From Xylocopa sonorina (Eukaryota; Arthropoda; Insecta; Hymenoptera; Apidae), in NCBI RefSeq assembly GCF_050948175.1, contig NW_027490243.1, positions 496,001-560,000 of the forward strand: DNA of 64,000 nucleotides, in the 5' to 3' direction. The position numbers and the translations under genes were made by a program. Each line of letters opens with the position of its first letter. The first letter of the stretch is position 1. Under the pieces are notes generated by a model. It was not told the DNA's origin, searched no databases, and saw only the letters and a list, made by a program, of their open reading frames with translations. Shown here one piece after another: positions 1-12,004 of the stretch.

Positions 1-2330
1 AACGCTATTTCCTAGCAGGCAATAGTCGCATTTACATTCTTTTGAAGTGAATACGAGGTATACATGACACTTCGCAATGAATATTACATCTTATCACGAA
101 ACATAGAAATTAGATGCGATAGCGCGATTTGAGTAGCATTAGAATTCTATTGCTACCATGTGTAGGCATCTGCAAACGCTATTTCCTAGCATGAAAGTGT
201 CGCACTTACATTCTTTTGAAGTGAATACGAGGTATACATGACACTTCGCAATGAATATTATATCTTCTCATGAAACATAGAAGTGAGATGCGATATCGCG
301 TTTTAAGAAGCAATAGAACTCTATTGCCTCGACACGTAGACATCTGCAGACTCTATTTCCAAACATGGAAGTGTCGCATTTATATTCTTTAGAAGTGAAT
401 GCGAGGTATAAATGACACTTCGCAATGAATATTATATCTTATCAAGAAACATATAAATGGGATGCGATATCGCGATTTAAGTAGAATTAGAACTCTATTG
501 CTACGACACGTAGACATCTGCAAACGCTATCTCCTAGCAAGCAATAGTCGCATTTACATTCTTATGAAGTGAATACGAGGTAAACATGACACTTCGCAAT
601 GAATATTACATCTTATCACGAAACATAGGAATGAGATGCGATATCGCGATTTAAGTAGCATTAGAACTCTATTGCTACAATACGTAGGCATCTGCAAACG
701 CTATTTCCTAGCAAGCAATAGTCGCATTTACATTCTATTGAAGTGAGTACGAGGTATACATGACACTTCGCAATGAATATTATATCTTATCACCAAACAT
801 TTAAATGAGATGCGATATCGCGATTTAAGTAGCATTAGAACTCTATTGCTACGATACGTAGACATCTGCAAACGCTATTTCCTAGGATGGAAGTGTCGCA
901 TTTACATTCTTTTGAAGTGAATTCGAGGTATACATGACACTTCGGAATGAATATTATAATTTATCACGAAACATAGAAATGAGATGCGATATCGCGATCT
1001 AAGAAGCATTAGTACTCTATGGCCTCGATGCGGAGACATCTGCAACCTCTATTTCCTAGCAAGGAAATGTCGCACTTACATTCCATTGAAGTGAATACGA
1101 GGTATACATGACACTTCGCAATGGATATTTTATCATATCATGAAACATAGAAATGAGATGCGACATCTCGTTTTAAGAAGTATTAGAACTCTATTCTTAC
1201 GATACGTGGTCATCTGGAAACGCTATTTCCTAGCAAGGAAGTGTCGCATTTGCATTCTTTTGAAGTGAATACGAGGTATACATAACACTCCACAATGAAT
1301 ATTATATCTTATCACGAAACATAGAAATGAAATGCGACATCTCGTTTTAAGTAGGATTAGAACTCTATAGCTATCATACGTAGACATCTGCAAACCCTAT
1401 TTCCTAGCAAGGAATGGTCGCATTTACATACTTTTGAAGTGAATACGAGGTGTACATGACACTTCGCAATGAATATTATATCTTATCACGAAACATATAA
1501 ATGCGATGCGATATCGCGATTTAAGTAGCATTAGAACCCTCTTGCTTCGATACGTAGACATCTGCATACGCTACTGCCTAGCAAGGATGTGTCGCATTTA
1601 CATTCTTTTGAGGTGAATACGAGGTATACATAACACTAGACAATGAATACTATATCTTATCCTGAAACATAGAAATGAGATGCGATATCGCGATTTAAAA
1701 AGCATTAGAACTCTCTTGCTTCGATACGTAGATATCTGCAAACGCTACGCCCTAGCAAGGAAGTGTCGCATTTACATTCTTTTGAAGTGAATACGAGGTG
1801 TACATGACTCTTCGCAATGAATATCATATCTTATCATAAAACATAGAAATCAGATGCGATATCGCAATTCACGAAGCTCTAGAACACTCTTGCTTCGATG
1901 CGTAGACATCTGCAAACGCTACTTCGCGTTATAAGAAGCATTAGAACTCTATTGCTACGATACGTAGACACCTGCAGACGCTATTTCCTAGCAAGGAAGT
2001 GTCGCATTTACATTCTTTTGAAGTGAATGCGGGGTATACATAACATTGCACAATGAATATTATATGTTATCATGGAACATAGAAATGAGATGCGATATCG
2101 CGATTTACGATGCATTAGAACTCTATTGCTTCGATACGAAGACATCTACAAACGCTATTTCCTAGCAAGCAATAGTCGCATTTACATTCTTTTAAAGTGA
2201 ATACGAGGTATACATGACACTTCGCAATGAATATTACATCTTATCACGAAACATAGAAATGAGATGCGCTTTCGCGATTTAAGTAGCATTAGAAATCTAT
2301 TGCTACGATATGTAGGCATCGCAAACGCTA
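1..2330. repeat. Segmental duplication in left arm, copy A
   Basis: This stretch matches 4935-7617 nearly base for base. The offset is 4934 at the start and 5282 by position 2281; the 348-bp difference is exactly two monomers, which are extra in copy B near 6070-6420. Similarity ends near 2330, where the two copies continue into different monomers. The true left limit lies outside the window. Shared private variants, including a truncated monomer at 1922, show the block was duplicated as a unit. Confidence 0.85.
1853..2096. repeat. Truncated satellite monomer (about 112 bp missing)
   Basis: The GATGCGAT blocks at 1853 and 2089 are 236 bp apart, that is 174 + 62. The join lies near 1922-1925, where AACGCTACTTC runs directly into GCGTTATAAG and skips the usual CCTAGCAAGG-to-GATATC part. 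The same join appears at about 7204 in the duplicated copy. Confidence 0.8.
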
Positions 2331-4149
2331 TTTCCTAGCAAGGAAGTGTCGCATTTCCATTCTTTAGAAGTGAATACGAGGTATACATGACACTGAGCAA
2401 TGAACATTATATCTTATCTTGAAACATTGAATTGAGATGCGATATCGCGTTATAGGAACCATTAGAACTCTATTGCTTCGATACGTAGACATCTTTAAAC
2501 GCTATTTCCTAGCAAGGAAGTGTCGCATTTACATCGAATTGAAGTGACTACGAGGTATACATGACACCTCGTAATGAATATTATACCTTATCATGAAACA
2601 TAGATGTGAGATGCGATATCGCCGTTATAAGAAGCATTAGAACTCTATAGCTTCGATACGTAGATATCTGCAAACGCTATTTCCTAGCAAGGATGTGTCG
2701 CATTTACATACTTTTGAAGTGAATACGAGGTATACATAACACTTCGCAATGAATATTACATCTTATCACGAAATATAGAAATGGGATGCGATATCGCGAT
2801 TTAAGTAGCATTAGAATTCTATTGCTACGATATGTAGGCATCTGCAAACGCTATTTCCTAGAAAGGAATAGTCGCATTTACATTCTTTTTATGTGAATAC
2901 GAGGTATACATGACACTTCGCAATGAATATTATATCTTATCACGAAATATAGAAATGAGATGTGATATCGCGATTCAAGTAGCATTAGAACTCTATTGCT
3001 ACGATACGTAGACATCTGAATACGCTTTTTCCTAACAAGGAAGTGTCGCATTTACATGCGTTTGGAGTGAATACGAGGTATACATAACACTTCGCAATGA
3101 ATATTATATCTTATCAAGAAGCATAGAAATGAGATGCGATATCGTGTTTTGAGAAGCACTAGAACTCTATTGCTACGATACGTAGACATCAGCAAGCGCT
3201 ATTTCCTAGCAAGGAAGATTCGCATTTACATTCTTTTGAAGTGAATACGAGGTATACATGACACTTCGCAATGAACATTATACCTTATCAGGTAACATAG
3301 AAGTGAGATGCGATATCGCGATTTAAGTAGCATTAGAACTCTATTGCTACGATACGTAGACATCTGAATACGCTATTTCCTAGCAAGTAAGTGTCGCATT
3401 CACATTCGTTTGGAGTGAATACGAGGTATACATGACACTTCGCAATGAATATTATATCTTATCACTAAACATAGAATTGAGATGCGATATCGCGATTTAA
3501 GTAGCATTAGAATTCTATTGCTACGATATGTAGGCATCTGCAAACCCTATTTCCTAGCATGGAAGTGTGGCACTTACATTCTTTGGAAGTGAATACGAGG
3601 TATTCATGACACTTCGCAATGAATATTATATCTTATCACGAAATATAGAAATGAGATGCGATATCGCGTTTTAAGAAGCATTAGAACTCTATGGCCTCGA
3701 TGCGTAGACATCTACAAACGCTATTACCTAGCAAGCAATAGTCGCATTTACATTCTTTTGAAGTGAATACGAGGTATACATGACACTTCGCAATGAATAT
3801 TATATCTTATCACGAAACATAGAAGTGAGATGCGATATCGCGATTTAAGTAGCATTAGAATTCTATTGCTACGATATGTAGGCATCTGCAAACGCTATTT
3901 CCTAGCATGGAAGTGTGGCACTTACATTCTTTTGAAGTGAATACGAGGTATTCATGACACTTCGCAATGAATATTATATCTTATCACGAAATATAGAAAT
4001 GAGATGCGATATCGCGATTTAAGTAGCATTAGAATTCTATTGCTACGATATGTAGGCATCTGCAAACGCTATTACCTAGCATGGAAGTGCGGCACTTACA
4101 TACTTTTGAAGTGAATACGAGGTATACATGACACTTCGTAATGAATATT

Positions 4150-5012
4150 ATATCTTACCATGAAACATAGAAATGAAATGCGACATCTCGTTTTAAGAAG
4201 CATTAGGACGCTTTTGCTGCGATACGTAGACATCTGCAAACGTTATTTCCTAGGATGGAAACGTCGCATTTACATTCTTTTGAAGTGAATACGAGGTATA
4301 CATGACACTTCACAATGAATATTATATCTTATCACGAAACATATAAATGAGATGCGATATCGCGATTTAAGTAGCATTAGAATACTATTGCTACGAAACG
4401 TAGACATCTGCAAACGCTATTTCCTAGCAGGCAATAGTCGCATTTACATTCTTTTGAAGTGAATACGAGGTATACATGACACTTCGCAATGGGTATTATA
4501 TCTTATCACGAAACATGGAAATGAGATGCGATATGGCGTTTTGAGAAGCATTAGAACTCCATTGCTACGATACGTAGGCACCTTCAAACTCTATTTCCTA
4601 GCAAGGAATAGTCGCATTTACATTCTTTTGAAGTGAATGCGAGGTATACATGTCACTTCGCAATGAATATTATATCTTATCACGAAACATAGAAATGAAA
4701 TGCGACATCTCGTTTTAAGAAGCATTAGGACGCTTTTGCTGCGATACGTAGACATCTGCAAACGTTATTTCCTAGGATGGAAACGTCGCATTTACATTCT
4801 TTTGAAGTGAATACGAGGTATACATGACACTTCACAATGAATATTATATCTTATCACGAAACATATAAATGAGATGCGATATCGCGATTTAAGTAGCATT
4901 AGAATACTATTGCTACGAAACGTAGACATCTGCAAACGCTATTTCCTAGCAGGCAATAGTCGCATTTACATTCTTTTGAAGTGAATACGAGGTATACATG
5001 ACACTTCGCAAT
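4150..5012. repeat. Local duplication with 522-bp (3-monomer) offset
   Basis: The rare variant CATTAGGACGCTTTTGCTGC begins at 4201 and again at 4723, 522 bp apart. Agreement runs over roughly 340 bp (4150-4490 against 4672-5012) and includes the private GAAACGTAGACATC variant. The right copy runs straight into segmental copy B. Confidence 0.8.
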
Positions 5013-7617
5013 GAATATTACATGCTTATCACGAAACATAGAAATTAGATGCGATAGCGCGATTTGAGTAGCATTAGAATTCTATTGCTACGATGTGTAG
5101 GCATCTGCAAACGCTATTTCCTAGCATGGAAGAGTCGCACTTACATTCTTTTGAAGTGAATACGAGGTATACATGACACTTCGCAATGAATATTATATCT
5201 TCTCATGAAACATAGAAGTGAGATGCGATATCGCGTTTTAAGAAGCAATAGAACTCTATTGCCTCGACACGTAGACATCTGCAGACTCTATTTCCAAACA
5301 TGGAAGTGTCGCATTTATATTCTTTAGAAGTGAATGCGAGGTATAAATGACACTTCGCAATGAATATTATATCTTATCAAGAAACATATAAATGGGATGC
5401 GATATCGCGATTTAAGTAGAATTAGAACTCTATTGCTACGACACGTAGACATCTGCAAACGCTATTTCCTAGCAAGCAATAGTCGCATTTACATTCTTAT
5501 GAAGTGAATACGAGGTAAACATGACACTTCGCAATGAATATTACATCTTATCACGAAACATAGGAATGAGATGCGATATCGCGATTTAAGTAGCATTAGA
5601 ACTCTATTGCTACAATACGTAGGCATCTGCAAACGCTATTTCCTAGCAAGCAATAGTCGCATTTACATTCTATTGAAGTGAGTACGAGGTATACATGACA
5701 CTTCGCAATGAATATTATATATTATCACCAAACATTTAAATGAGATGCGATATCGCGATTTAAGTAGCATTAGAACTCTATTGCTACGATACGTAGACAT
5801 CTGCAAACGCTATTTCCTAGGATGGAAGTGTCGCATTTACATTCTTTTGAAGTGAATTCGAGGTATACATGACACTTCGGAATGAATATTATAATTTATC
5901 ACGAAACATAGAAATGAGATGCGATATCGCGATCTAAGAAGCATTAGAACTCTATGGCCTCGATGCGGAGACATCTGCAACCTCTATTTCCTAGCAAGGA
6001 AATGTCGCACTTACATTCCATTGAAGTGAATACGAGGTATACATGACACTTCGCAATGAATATTATATCTTATCATGAAATATAGAAGTGAGATGCGATA
6101 TCGCGTTCTAAGAACCATTAGAACCCTATTGCTACGATACGTAGACACCTGCGAGCGCTATTTCCTAGCATGGAAGTGTCGCATTTACATTCAGTTGAAG
6201 CGAATACGAGGTATGCATTACACTTCGCAATGGATATTTTATCATATCATTAAACATAGAAATGAGATGCGTCATCTCGTTTTAAGAAGTATTAGAACGC
6301 TATTCTTACGATACGTGGTCATCTGGAAACGCTATTTCCTAGCATGGAAGTGTCGCATTTACATTCCATTGAAGTGAATACGAGGTATGCATTACACTTC
6401 GCAATGGATATTTTATCATATCATGAAACATAGAAATGAGATGCGACATCTCGTTTTAAGAAGTATTAGAACTCTATTCTTACGATACGTGGTCATCTGG
6501 AAACGCTATTTCCTAGCAAGGAAGTGTCGCATTTGCATTCTTTTGAAGTGAATACGAGGTATACATAACACTCCACAATGAATATTATACCTTATCACGA
6601 AACATAGAAATGAAATGCGACATCTCGTTTTAAGTAGGATTAGAACTCTATAGCTATCATACGTAGACATCTGCAAACCCTATTTCCTAGCAAGGAATGG
6701 TCGCATTTACATTCTTTGAAGTGAATACGAGGTGTACATGACACTTCGCAATGAATATTATATCTTATCACGAAACATATAAATGCGATGCGATATCGCG
6801 ATTTAAGTAGCATTAGAACCCTCTTGCTTCGATACGTAGACATCTGCATACGCTACTGCCTAGCAAGGATGTGTCGCATTTACATTCTTTTGAGGTGAAT
6901 ACGAGGTATACATAACACTAGACAATGAATACTATATCTTATCCTGAAACATAGAAATGAGATGCGATATCGCGATTTAAAAAGCATTAAAACTCTCTTG
7001 CTTCGATACGTAGATATCTGCAAACGCTACGCCCTAGCAAGGAAGTGTCGCATTTACATTCTTTTGAAGTGAATACGAGGTGTACATGACTCTTCGCAAT
7101 GAATATCATATCTTATCATAAAACATAGAAATCAGATGCGATATCGCAATTCACGAAGCTCTAGAACACTCTTGCTTCGATGCGTAGACATCTGCAAACG
7201 CTACTTCGCGTTATAAGAAGCATTAGAACTCTATTGCTACGATACGTAGACACCTGCAGACGCTATTTCCTAGCAAGGAAGTGTCGCATTTACATTCTTT
7301 TGAAGTGAATGCGGGGTATACATAACATTGCACAATGAATATTATATGTTATCATGGAACATAGAAATGAGATGCGATATCGCGATTTACGATGCATTAG
7401 AACTCTATTGCTTCGATACGAAGACATCTACAAACGCTATTTCCTAGCAAGCAATAGTCGCATTTACATTCTTTTGAAGTGAATACGAGGTATACATGAC
7501 ACTTCGCAATGAATATTACATCTTATCACGAAACATAGAAATGAGATGCGCTTTCGCGATTTAAGTAGCATTAGAAATCTATTGCTACGATATGTAGGCA
7601 TCTGCAAACGCTATTTC
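4935..7617. repeat. Segmental duplication in left arm, copy B
   Basis: Partner of 1-2330. It carries two additional monomers (about 6070-6420), whose private variants (GGATATTTTATCATATCAT, CGTCATCTCG/CGACATCTCG) repeat those of the single monomer near 1120 in copy A. The extra copies therefore look like local amplification of that monomer. It also has small private changes, such as one extra base in the CATGCTTATC stretch near 5022. Confidence 0.85.
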
Positions 7618-10532
7618 CCAGCAAGCAATAGTCGCATTCACATTCTTTTGAAGTGAATACGAGGTATGCATGACACTTCGCATTGAATATTATATCTTAT
7701 CACGAAACATAGAAATGGATGCGATATCGCGATTTAAGTAGCATTAGAACACTATTGCTACGGTACGTAGACATCTGAATACGCTATTTCCTAGGAAGGA
7801 AATGTCGCATTTACATTCGTTTGGAGTGAATACGAGGTATACATGGCGCGTCGCAATCAATATTATACCTTATCACGAAACATAGAAATGAAATGCGACA
7901 TCTCGTTTTAAGAAGCTTTAGGACTCTATTGCTACGATACGTAGGCATCTGCAAACGCTATTTCCTAGGATGGAAACGTCGCATTTACATTCTTTTGAAG
8001 TGAATACGATGTATACATGACAGTTCGCAATGAATATTATATCTTAACACGAAACATGTAAGTGAGATGCGATATCGCGATTTAAGTAGCATAAGAACTC
8101 TATTGCTAAGATACGTAGACATCTGCACACGCCATTTCCTAGCAAGCAATAGTCGCATTTACATACTTTTGAAGTGAATACGAGGTATACATGACACTTC
8201 GCAATGAACATTATATATTATCGTGTAACATAGAAGCTAGATGCGGTATTGCGTATTAAGAAGCATTAGAACCCTATTGCCTCGATGCGGAGATATCTGC
8301 AAACGCTATTTCCTAGCATGGAAGTGTCGCATTTACATTCTTTTGAAGTGAATTCGAGGTATACATGACACTTCTGAATGAATATTATAACTTATCGCGA
8401 AACATAGAAATGAGGTGCGATATCGCGATCTAAGAAGCATTAGAATTCTATTGCTACGATATGTAGGCATCTGCAACCGCTATTTCCTTGCAAGGAAGAG
8501 TCGCATATACATTCTTTTGAAGTGAATACGAGGTATACATAACACTCCACTATGAATATTATATCTTATCATGCAACATAGAAATGAGATGCGATATCGC
8601 GTTTTGAGAAGCATTAGAACTCTATTGCTTCGATACGTAGACATCTGCAAACGCTATTTCCTAGAAACGAAATGTCGCATTTACATACATTTGAAGTGCA
8701 GACGAGGAATACTTAACACTTCGCAATGAATATTATAGCTTATCATGAAACATAGAAATGAGGTGCGATATCGCGATATACGATGCATTAGAACTCTATA
8801 GCTTAGATACGTCGACATCTGCAAACGATATTTCCTAGCTAGAAAGTGTCGCATTTTCATTCATTTAAAGTGTATGGGAGGTATAAGTGACACTTGGCAA
8901 TGAATATTTAATCATATCATGAGACATAGAAGTGTGATGCGAAATCTCGTTCTAATAAGCATTAGAACCCTATAGTTTCGATAGGTGGACATCTGCAAAC
9001 GATATTTCCTAGCAACGAAGTGTCGCATTTATATTGTTTTGAAGTGAATACTAGGTATACATGACACTTCGCAATGAATATTATATCTATCATGAAACAT
9101 AGAAATGAGATGCGATACCGCGTTTTAAGGAGCATTAGAACTCTATTGTTTCGATACGTAGACATCTGCAAACGATATTTCCTAGCTAGAAAGTGTCGCA
9201 TTTTCATTCATTTAAAGTGTATGCGAGGTGCAGGTAACACTTCGCAATGAATTTTATATCTTATCATGAAACGTAGAAATGAGATTCGGTATCGCGTTTT
9301 AAGAAGCATCAGAACACTATTGCTACGATACGTAGATATCTGGAAACAATATTCCCCTGCAGGGAAGTGTCGCATTTACATTCTTCTGAAGTGAATACGA
9401 GGTATACATGACACTTCGCAATGAATATTATATCTTATCATGAAACATAGAAATGAGATGCGACGTCTCGTTCTGACAAGCATTGGAACTCTATTGCTAC
9501 GATACGTAGACTTCTGCGAACGCTATTCCCTAGCAAGGAAGTGTCGCATTTACATTCTTTTGAAGTGAATACTATTTATACATGACACTTCGTAATGAGT
9601 ATTATATCTTATCATGAAACGTAGAAATGAGATCCGATATCGCGTTTTGAGAAGCATTAGAACTCTATTGCTACGATACGTAGACATCTGCAAACGCCTT
9701 TTCCTAGCGCGGAAGTGTAGCATTTGCATTCTTTAGAAGTGAATACGAGGTATACATGACACATCGCAATGAATATTATATCTTATCACGAAACATATAG
9801 ATGAGATGTGATATCGCGATTTAAGTAGCATTAGAACTCTATTGCTACGATACGTAGGCATCTGCAAACGCTATTTCCTAGCAAGGAATAGTCGCATTTA
9901 CATTCTTTTGATGTGAATACGAGGTATACATGATACTTCGCAATGAATATTATAACTTATCATGAAACATATAAGTGAGATGCTATATCTCGTTTTAAGA
10001 AGCATTAGAACTCTATTGCCTCGACGCGTAGACATCTGCAGACGCTATTTCCTAGCATGGCATGTCGCATTTACATTCTTTTGTTGTGAATACGAGGTGT
10101 ACATGACACTTCGCAATGAATATCATATCTTATCACAAAACATAGAAATGTGATGCGATATCGCGATTTAAGTAGTATTAGAACTCTATTGCTACGATAC
10201 GTAGACACCTGAATACGCTATTGCCTAGCAAGGAATAGTCGCATTTACATTCTTTTGATGTTAATACGAGGTATACATGTCACTTCGCAATGAATATTAT
10301 ACCTTATCACGAAACATAGAAATGAGATGCAATATCGCGTTTTGAGAAGCATTAGAACTCCATTGCTACGATACGTAGATATCTGCAAACCTTATTTCCT
10401 AGCAAGGAAGTGTCGCATTTACATACTTTTGAGGTAAATACGAGGTATAACGTCCGGTGAAACTATTTTCCGTTGCTCCGGAGGCTTTACGACACGAGCC
10501 TATTTTTCGGTAATTCGGTCCTCGGGAACGCG

Positions 10533-10970
10533 TTAAGACCGGGGCAGACAATTTCGGCTGACGCGACACTTGCGAAAACACTCGTGATAATAAGGGAATG
10601 ACCCTACCTTTCGATGACTTCTCTCTCGATTTGTACGTAGAAACGGCTTGGAGGATCTTTCGCTGGGATCGTAGCGGATTTCTTTCTGTTGGCTGCTACA
10701 GAAATCTCGATCAGTCGCCAGCGAAGAGGAGGACGGTGGTCGGAATTCAGCGATGATGCTGAATGTGGCAGAATCGGCGTGATGCGTCGTGGTGTCTGGA
10801 TCGGAAGCGTCGACGGTCGCTTCGGAAAGCGGCGTCTGGGCTGGTGCGAAGGCAGGTCGCTGGTATACGAGGATTCTCGGAACGCCCTCCAAATATTCAC
10901 GCACAAGTGATCGTATGAAATTCTTCCTACTCGGACGTCGCGTTCTTCGCAAACCGGAAGCACGATTCAT
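10533..10970 (-). CDS. Unrecognised 145-codon ORF in island 1, possibly an element remnant
   Basis: Open from ATG (complement of 10968-10970) to TAA (complement of 10533-10535). The product is rich in Arg, Ser and Pro, including a SSSS run, with no recognisable domain, signal peptide or membrane segment. If island 1 is a minus-strand retroelement, this ORF lies where a leader or early gag would be, downstream of the putative LTR. Against it, a 119-codon ORF occupies another minus frame (10604-10963) and two plus-strand ORFs overlap (10689-10910, 10789-10989), as expected when GC-rich sequence lacks stops by chance. The right start cannot be decided. Function unknown. Confidence 0.2.
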   Translation of the reverse strand: MNRASGLRRTRRPSRKNFIRSLVREYLEGVPRILVYQRPAFAPAQTPLSEATVDASDPDTTTHHADSATFSIIAEFRPPSSSSLATDRDFCSSQQKEIRYDPSERSSKPFLRTNRERSHRKVGSFPYYHECFRKCRVSRNCLPRS

Positions 10971-11033
10971 TCACCAGGTTTTTCTGTAGTTTCGACTAAG
11001 ATCTGAAGGATAAGCGGCGGTCTCAACGTCACA

Positions 11034-11332
11034 AAGCCGATTTCTATACTCCTTCAATTTGATGAAGATCAACCCCAGTTGTATGGAAGAACCCGTGGAA
11101 GAATTCGCAGTTAAATGTAGTGTTAAAAGTAGAACTAGTATTATAAACACTTGATAAAATTAATGGATGTGGAAATAGTAGACTTGCTAAAAGAACTTGT
11201 ACTTGGATATAGTAACAGTATAAATAAAATATATTCTAGGTTTAAAGTATACAAGAATTGGAATTATTCTAAGACTAAGACTAAGTTAAAATGGAAATAG
11301 AAATACGATGCCTGAACCCCACATTGAGGTGG
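11034..11332. other. AT-rich stretch in island 1 without identifiable gene
   Basis: About 300 bp of AT-rich sequence with stops in all frames. It contains a short CTAAGA repeat (about three units, 11269-11285). On the minus strand TGTGACGTTG starts at 11033, just at its left border, the second occurrence in island 1 of the TGTGACGT terminus motif. I see no gene or RNA. Confidence 0.5.
11305..11332 (-). other. Possible degenerate primer-binding region
   Basis: The minus strand reads GCCACCTCAATGTGGGGTTC. From memory of the family, many insect LTR elements carry a TGGCGCCCAAYGTGGGG-type string just after the 5' LTR. The AATGTGGGG core fits and the first half does not. It is weak support for the direction of the element. 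Confidence 0.25.
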
Positions 11333-11472
11333 CTAACGATCTAGAACTAGAGGTTTCAACTCCTCGGTAGGAGATCTCGAGTCAGAGTGTGTGCTCTGGA
11401 GACGCGTCTCTGATCTCCTCGGTTCGCGGGGCGCTACGGTCGCGGACGCTCGTGGTAGGGAGATCGCGGTCC

Positions 11473-11533
11473 CGCGAGTGGGGTACTCGCGTTTCGAGGC
11501 GGAGAGCGCGCGGTCCAGCGAGTGGGGACTCGC
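11473..11533. repeat. Pair of similar GC-rich hairpins
   Basis: CGCGAGT at 11473-11479 pairs with ACTCGCG at 11485-11491 (5-nt loop). GCGAGT at 11518-11523 pairs with ACTCGC at 11528-11533 (4-nt loop). Both sit in a GCGGTCC-hairpin context, so they look like a direct duplication about 45 bp apart. Confidence 0.6.
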
Positions 11534-11600
11534 GGCTCGTGGTGGGGCGCATGCCGCTGGCCGGACGCATCTTACTTAGTGTAACTTAGATCTAGGAATT

Positions 11601-11608
11601 CTTATATA
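11601..11608 (-). promoter_or_regulatory. TATA-box-like sequence in putative LTR
   Basis: The minus strand reads TATATAAG, a canonical TATA box form, about 400 bp inside the putative LTR start at 12004. A transcript would start near 11575. No transcript evidence is available, and the surrounding AT-rich stretch could produce the motif by chance. Confidence 0.3.
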
Positions 11609-11994
11609 TGCGTCATGATATGGTATGTATGTCCTAGCTTAGAAGTAATATATAGGTTCTAGCAGATCCTGTTCCCGGAATTGGAAAAGACCCCATTCAT
11701 GTGATGGGTTGCGGCTACGTCTTCCTGCAGGAAGGAATCCTCGGTGCGAGGGAGATAGGGCTGCCCGTCCTTGGTGCGGACGGTACGTGCCGACACTGGT
11801 GCCCGGTACGAGCGAAACAGGTACACTCGGCGGTGCGAGTGAAGCAGCGGAACTCGGTGCGAGTGTGCGCGTGCAGGTATGCGCGCGCGAACACTTCCAG
11901 TTACTGGTTCTGCAGGCGAGTTTGGCTGGTTGCATGCGTCCTGGGGTTGATGCTGGGGGGTGCGAGGAGGTTGATGGGTGGCAGGCAGTACGCC

Positions 11995-12002
11995 TGACGT
12001 CA
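11995..12002. promoter_or_regulatory. CRE-like palindrome TGACGTCA at the element end
   Basis: A perfect 8-bp palindrome identical to the CREB/ATF consensus, two bases inside the element-satellite border. It would lie at the start of U3 if the LTR reading is right. Confidence 0.3.
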
Positions 12003-12004
12003 CA

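Larger units (their letters stand above)
1..10449 (-). repeat. Left arm of 174-bp satellite array, reverse orientation, diverged
   Basis: About 60 tandem monomers. Successive GATGCGAT blocks end at 120, 294 and 468, exactly 174 bp apart. Reverse-complementing a monomer gives the right-array monomer, so this arm has opposite polarity. Adjacent copies differ at many sites. The subtype keeps, in forward sense, GATAAG then TATTCATT, GTCATGTATACC and CACTTCAAAAG, unlike most right-array copies. The arm enters from beyond the window and stops at 10449, inside a monomer, against non-satellite sequence. Short ORFs in it (for example 6075-6377 +, 8962-9207 -) are repeat translations. Confidence 0.97.
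10450..12004 (-). mobile_element. Island 1: probable decayed LTR-retrotransposon fragment between inverted satellite arms
   Basis: Non-satellite sequence of about 1.55 kb. It is GC-rich at 10450-11030 and 11390-12000 and AT-rich at about 11040-11330. On the minus strand it begins TGTGACGTCAGG precisely where satellite starts (12004/12005). It contains a TATATAAG box at 11608-11601 and then, at 11330-11305, a string resembling a decayed primer-binding region. No gag, protease or reverse transcriptase motif is recognisable. The other end is cut at 10449 against satellite of opposite polarity, so this is not a simple insertion. The retroelement assignment is inference; the non-satellite nature and borders are seen directly. 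Confidence 0.5.
11333..12004 (-). mobile_element. Putative LTR (minus strand)
   Basis: Reading on the minus strand from 12004: TGTGACGTCA terminus; a GC-rich stretch with repeated CTCGCACCGA-like motifs (about 11740-11860) that could be U3 enhancer-type repeats; TATATAAG at 11608-11601; a GC-rich leader with two hairpins; and an end near 11333 before a GCCACCTCAATGTGGGG string. Length would be about 670 bp. LTRs usually start TG and end CA, but the 3' boundary is not sharp here. No second LTR is present. ORFs in three frames at 11659-12026 are mutually overlapping and look like chance GC-rich frames. Confidence 0.35.

Noticed and set aside
6075..6377. 100-codon plus-strand ORF in the left arm
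   Set aside because: It is the same 58-residue repeat frame read in the reversed arm, open for under two monomers.
1..10449. CRISPR-like array (regularly spaced repeats)
   Set aside because: The whole 174-bp unit is repeated, with no unique spacers and no cas genes; the unit length and divergence fit eukaryotic satellite.
10450..12004. Simple retrotransposon insertion into the satellite
   Set aside because: The two flanks are satellite in opposite orientation and different phase, so a rearrangement must be involved.
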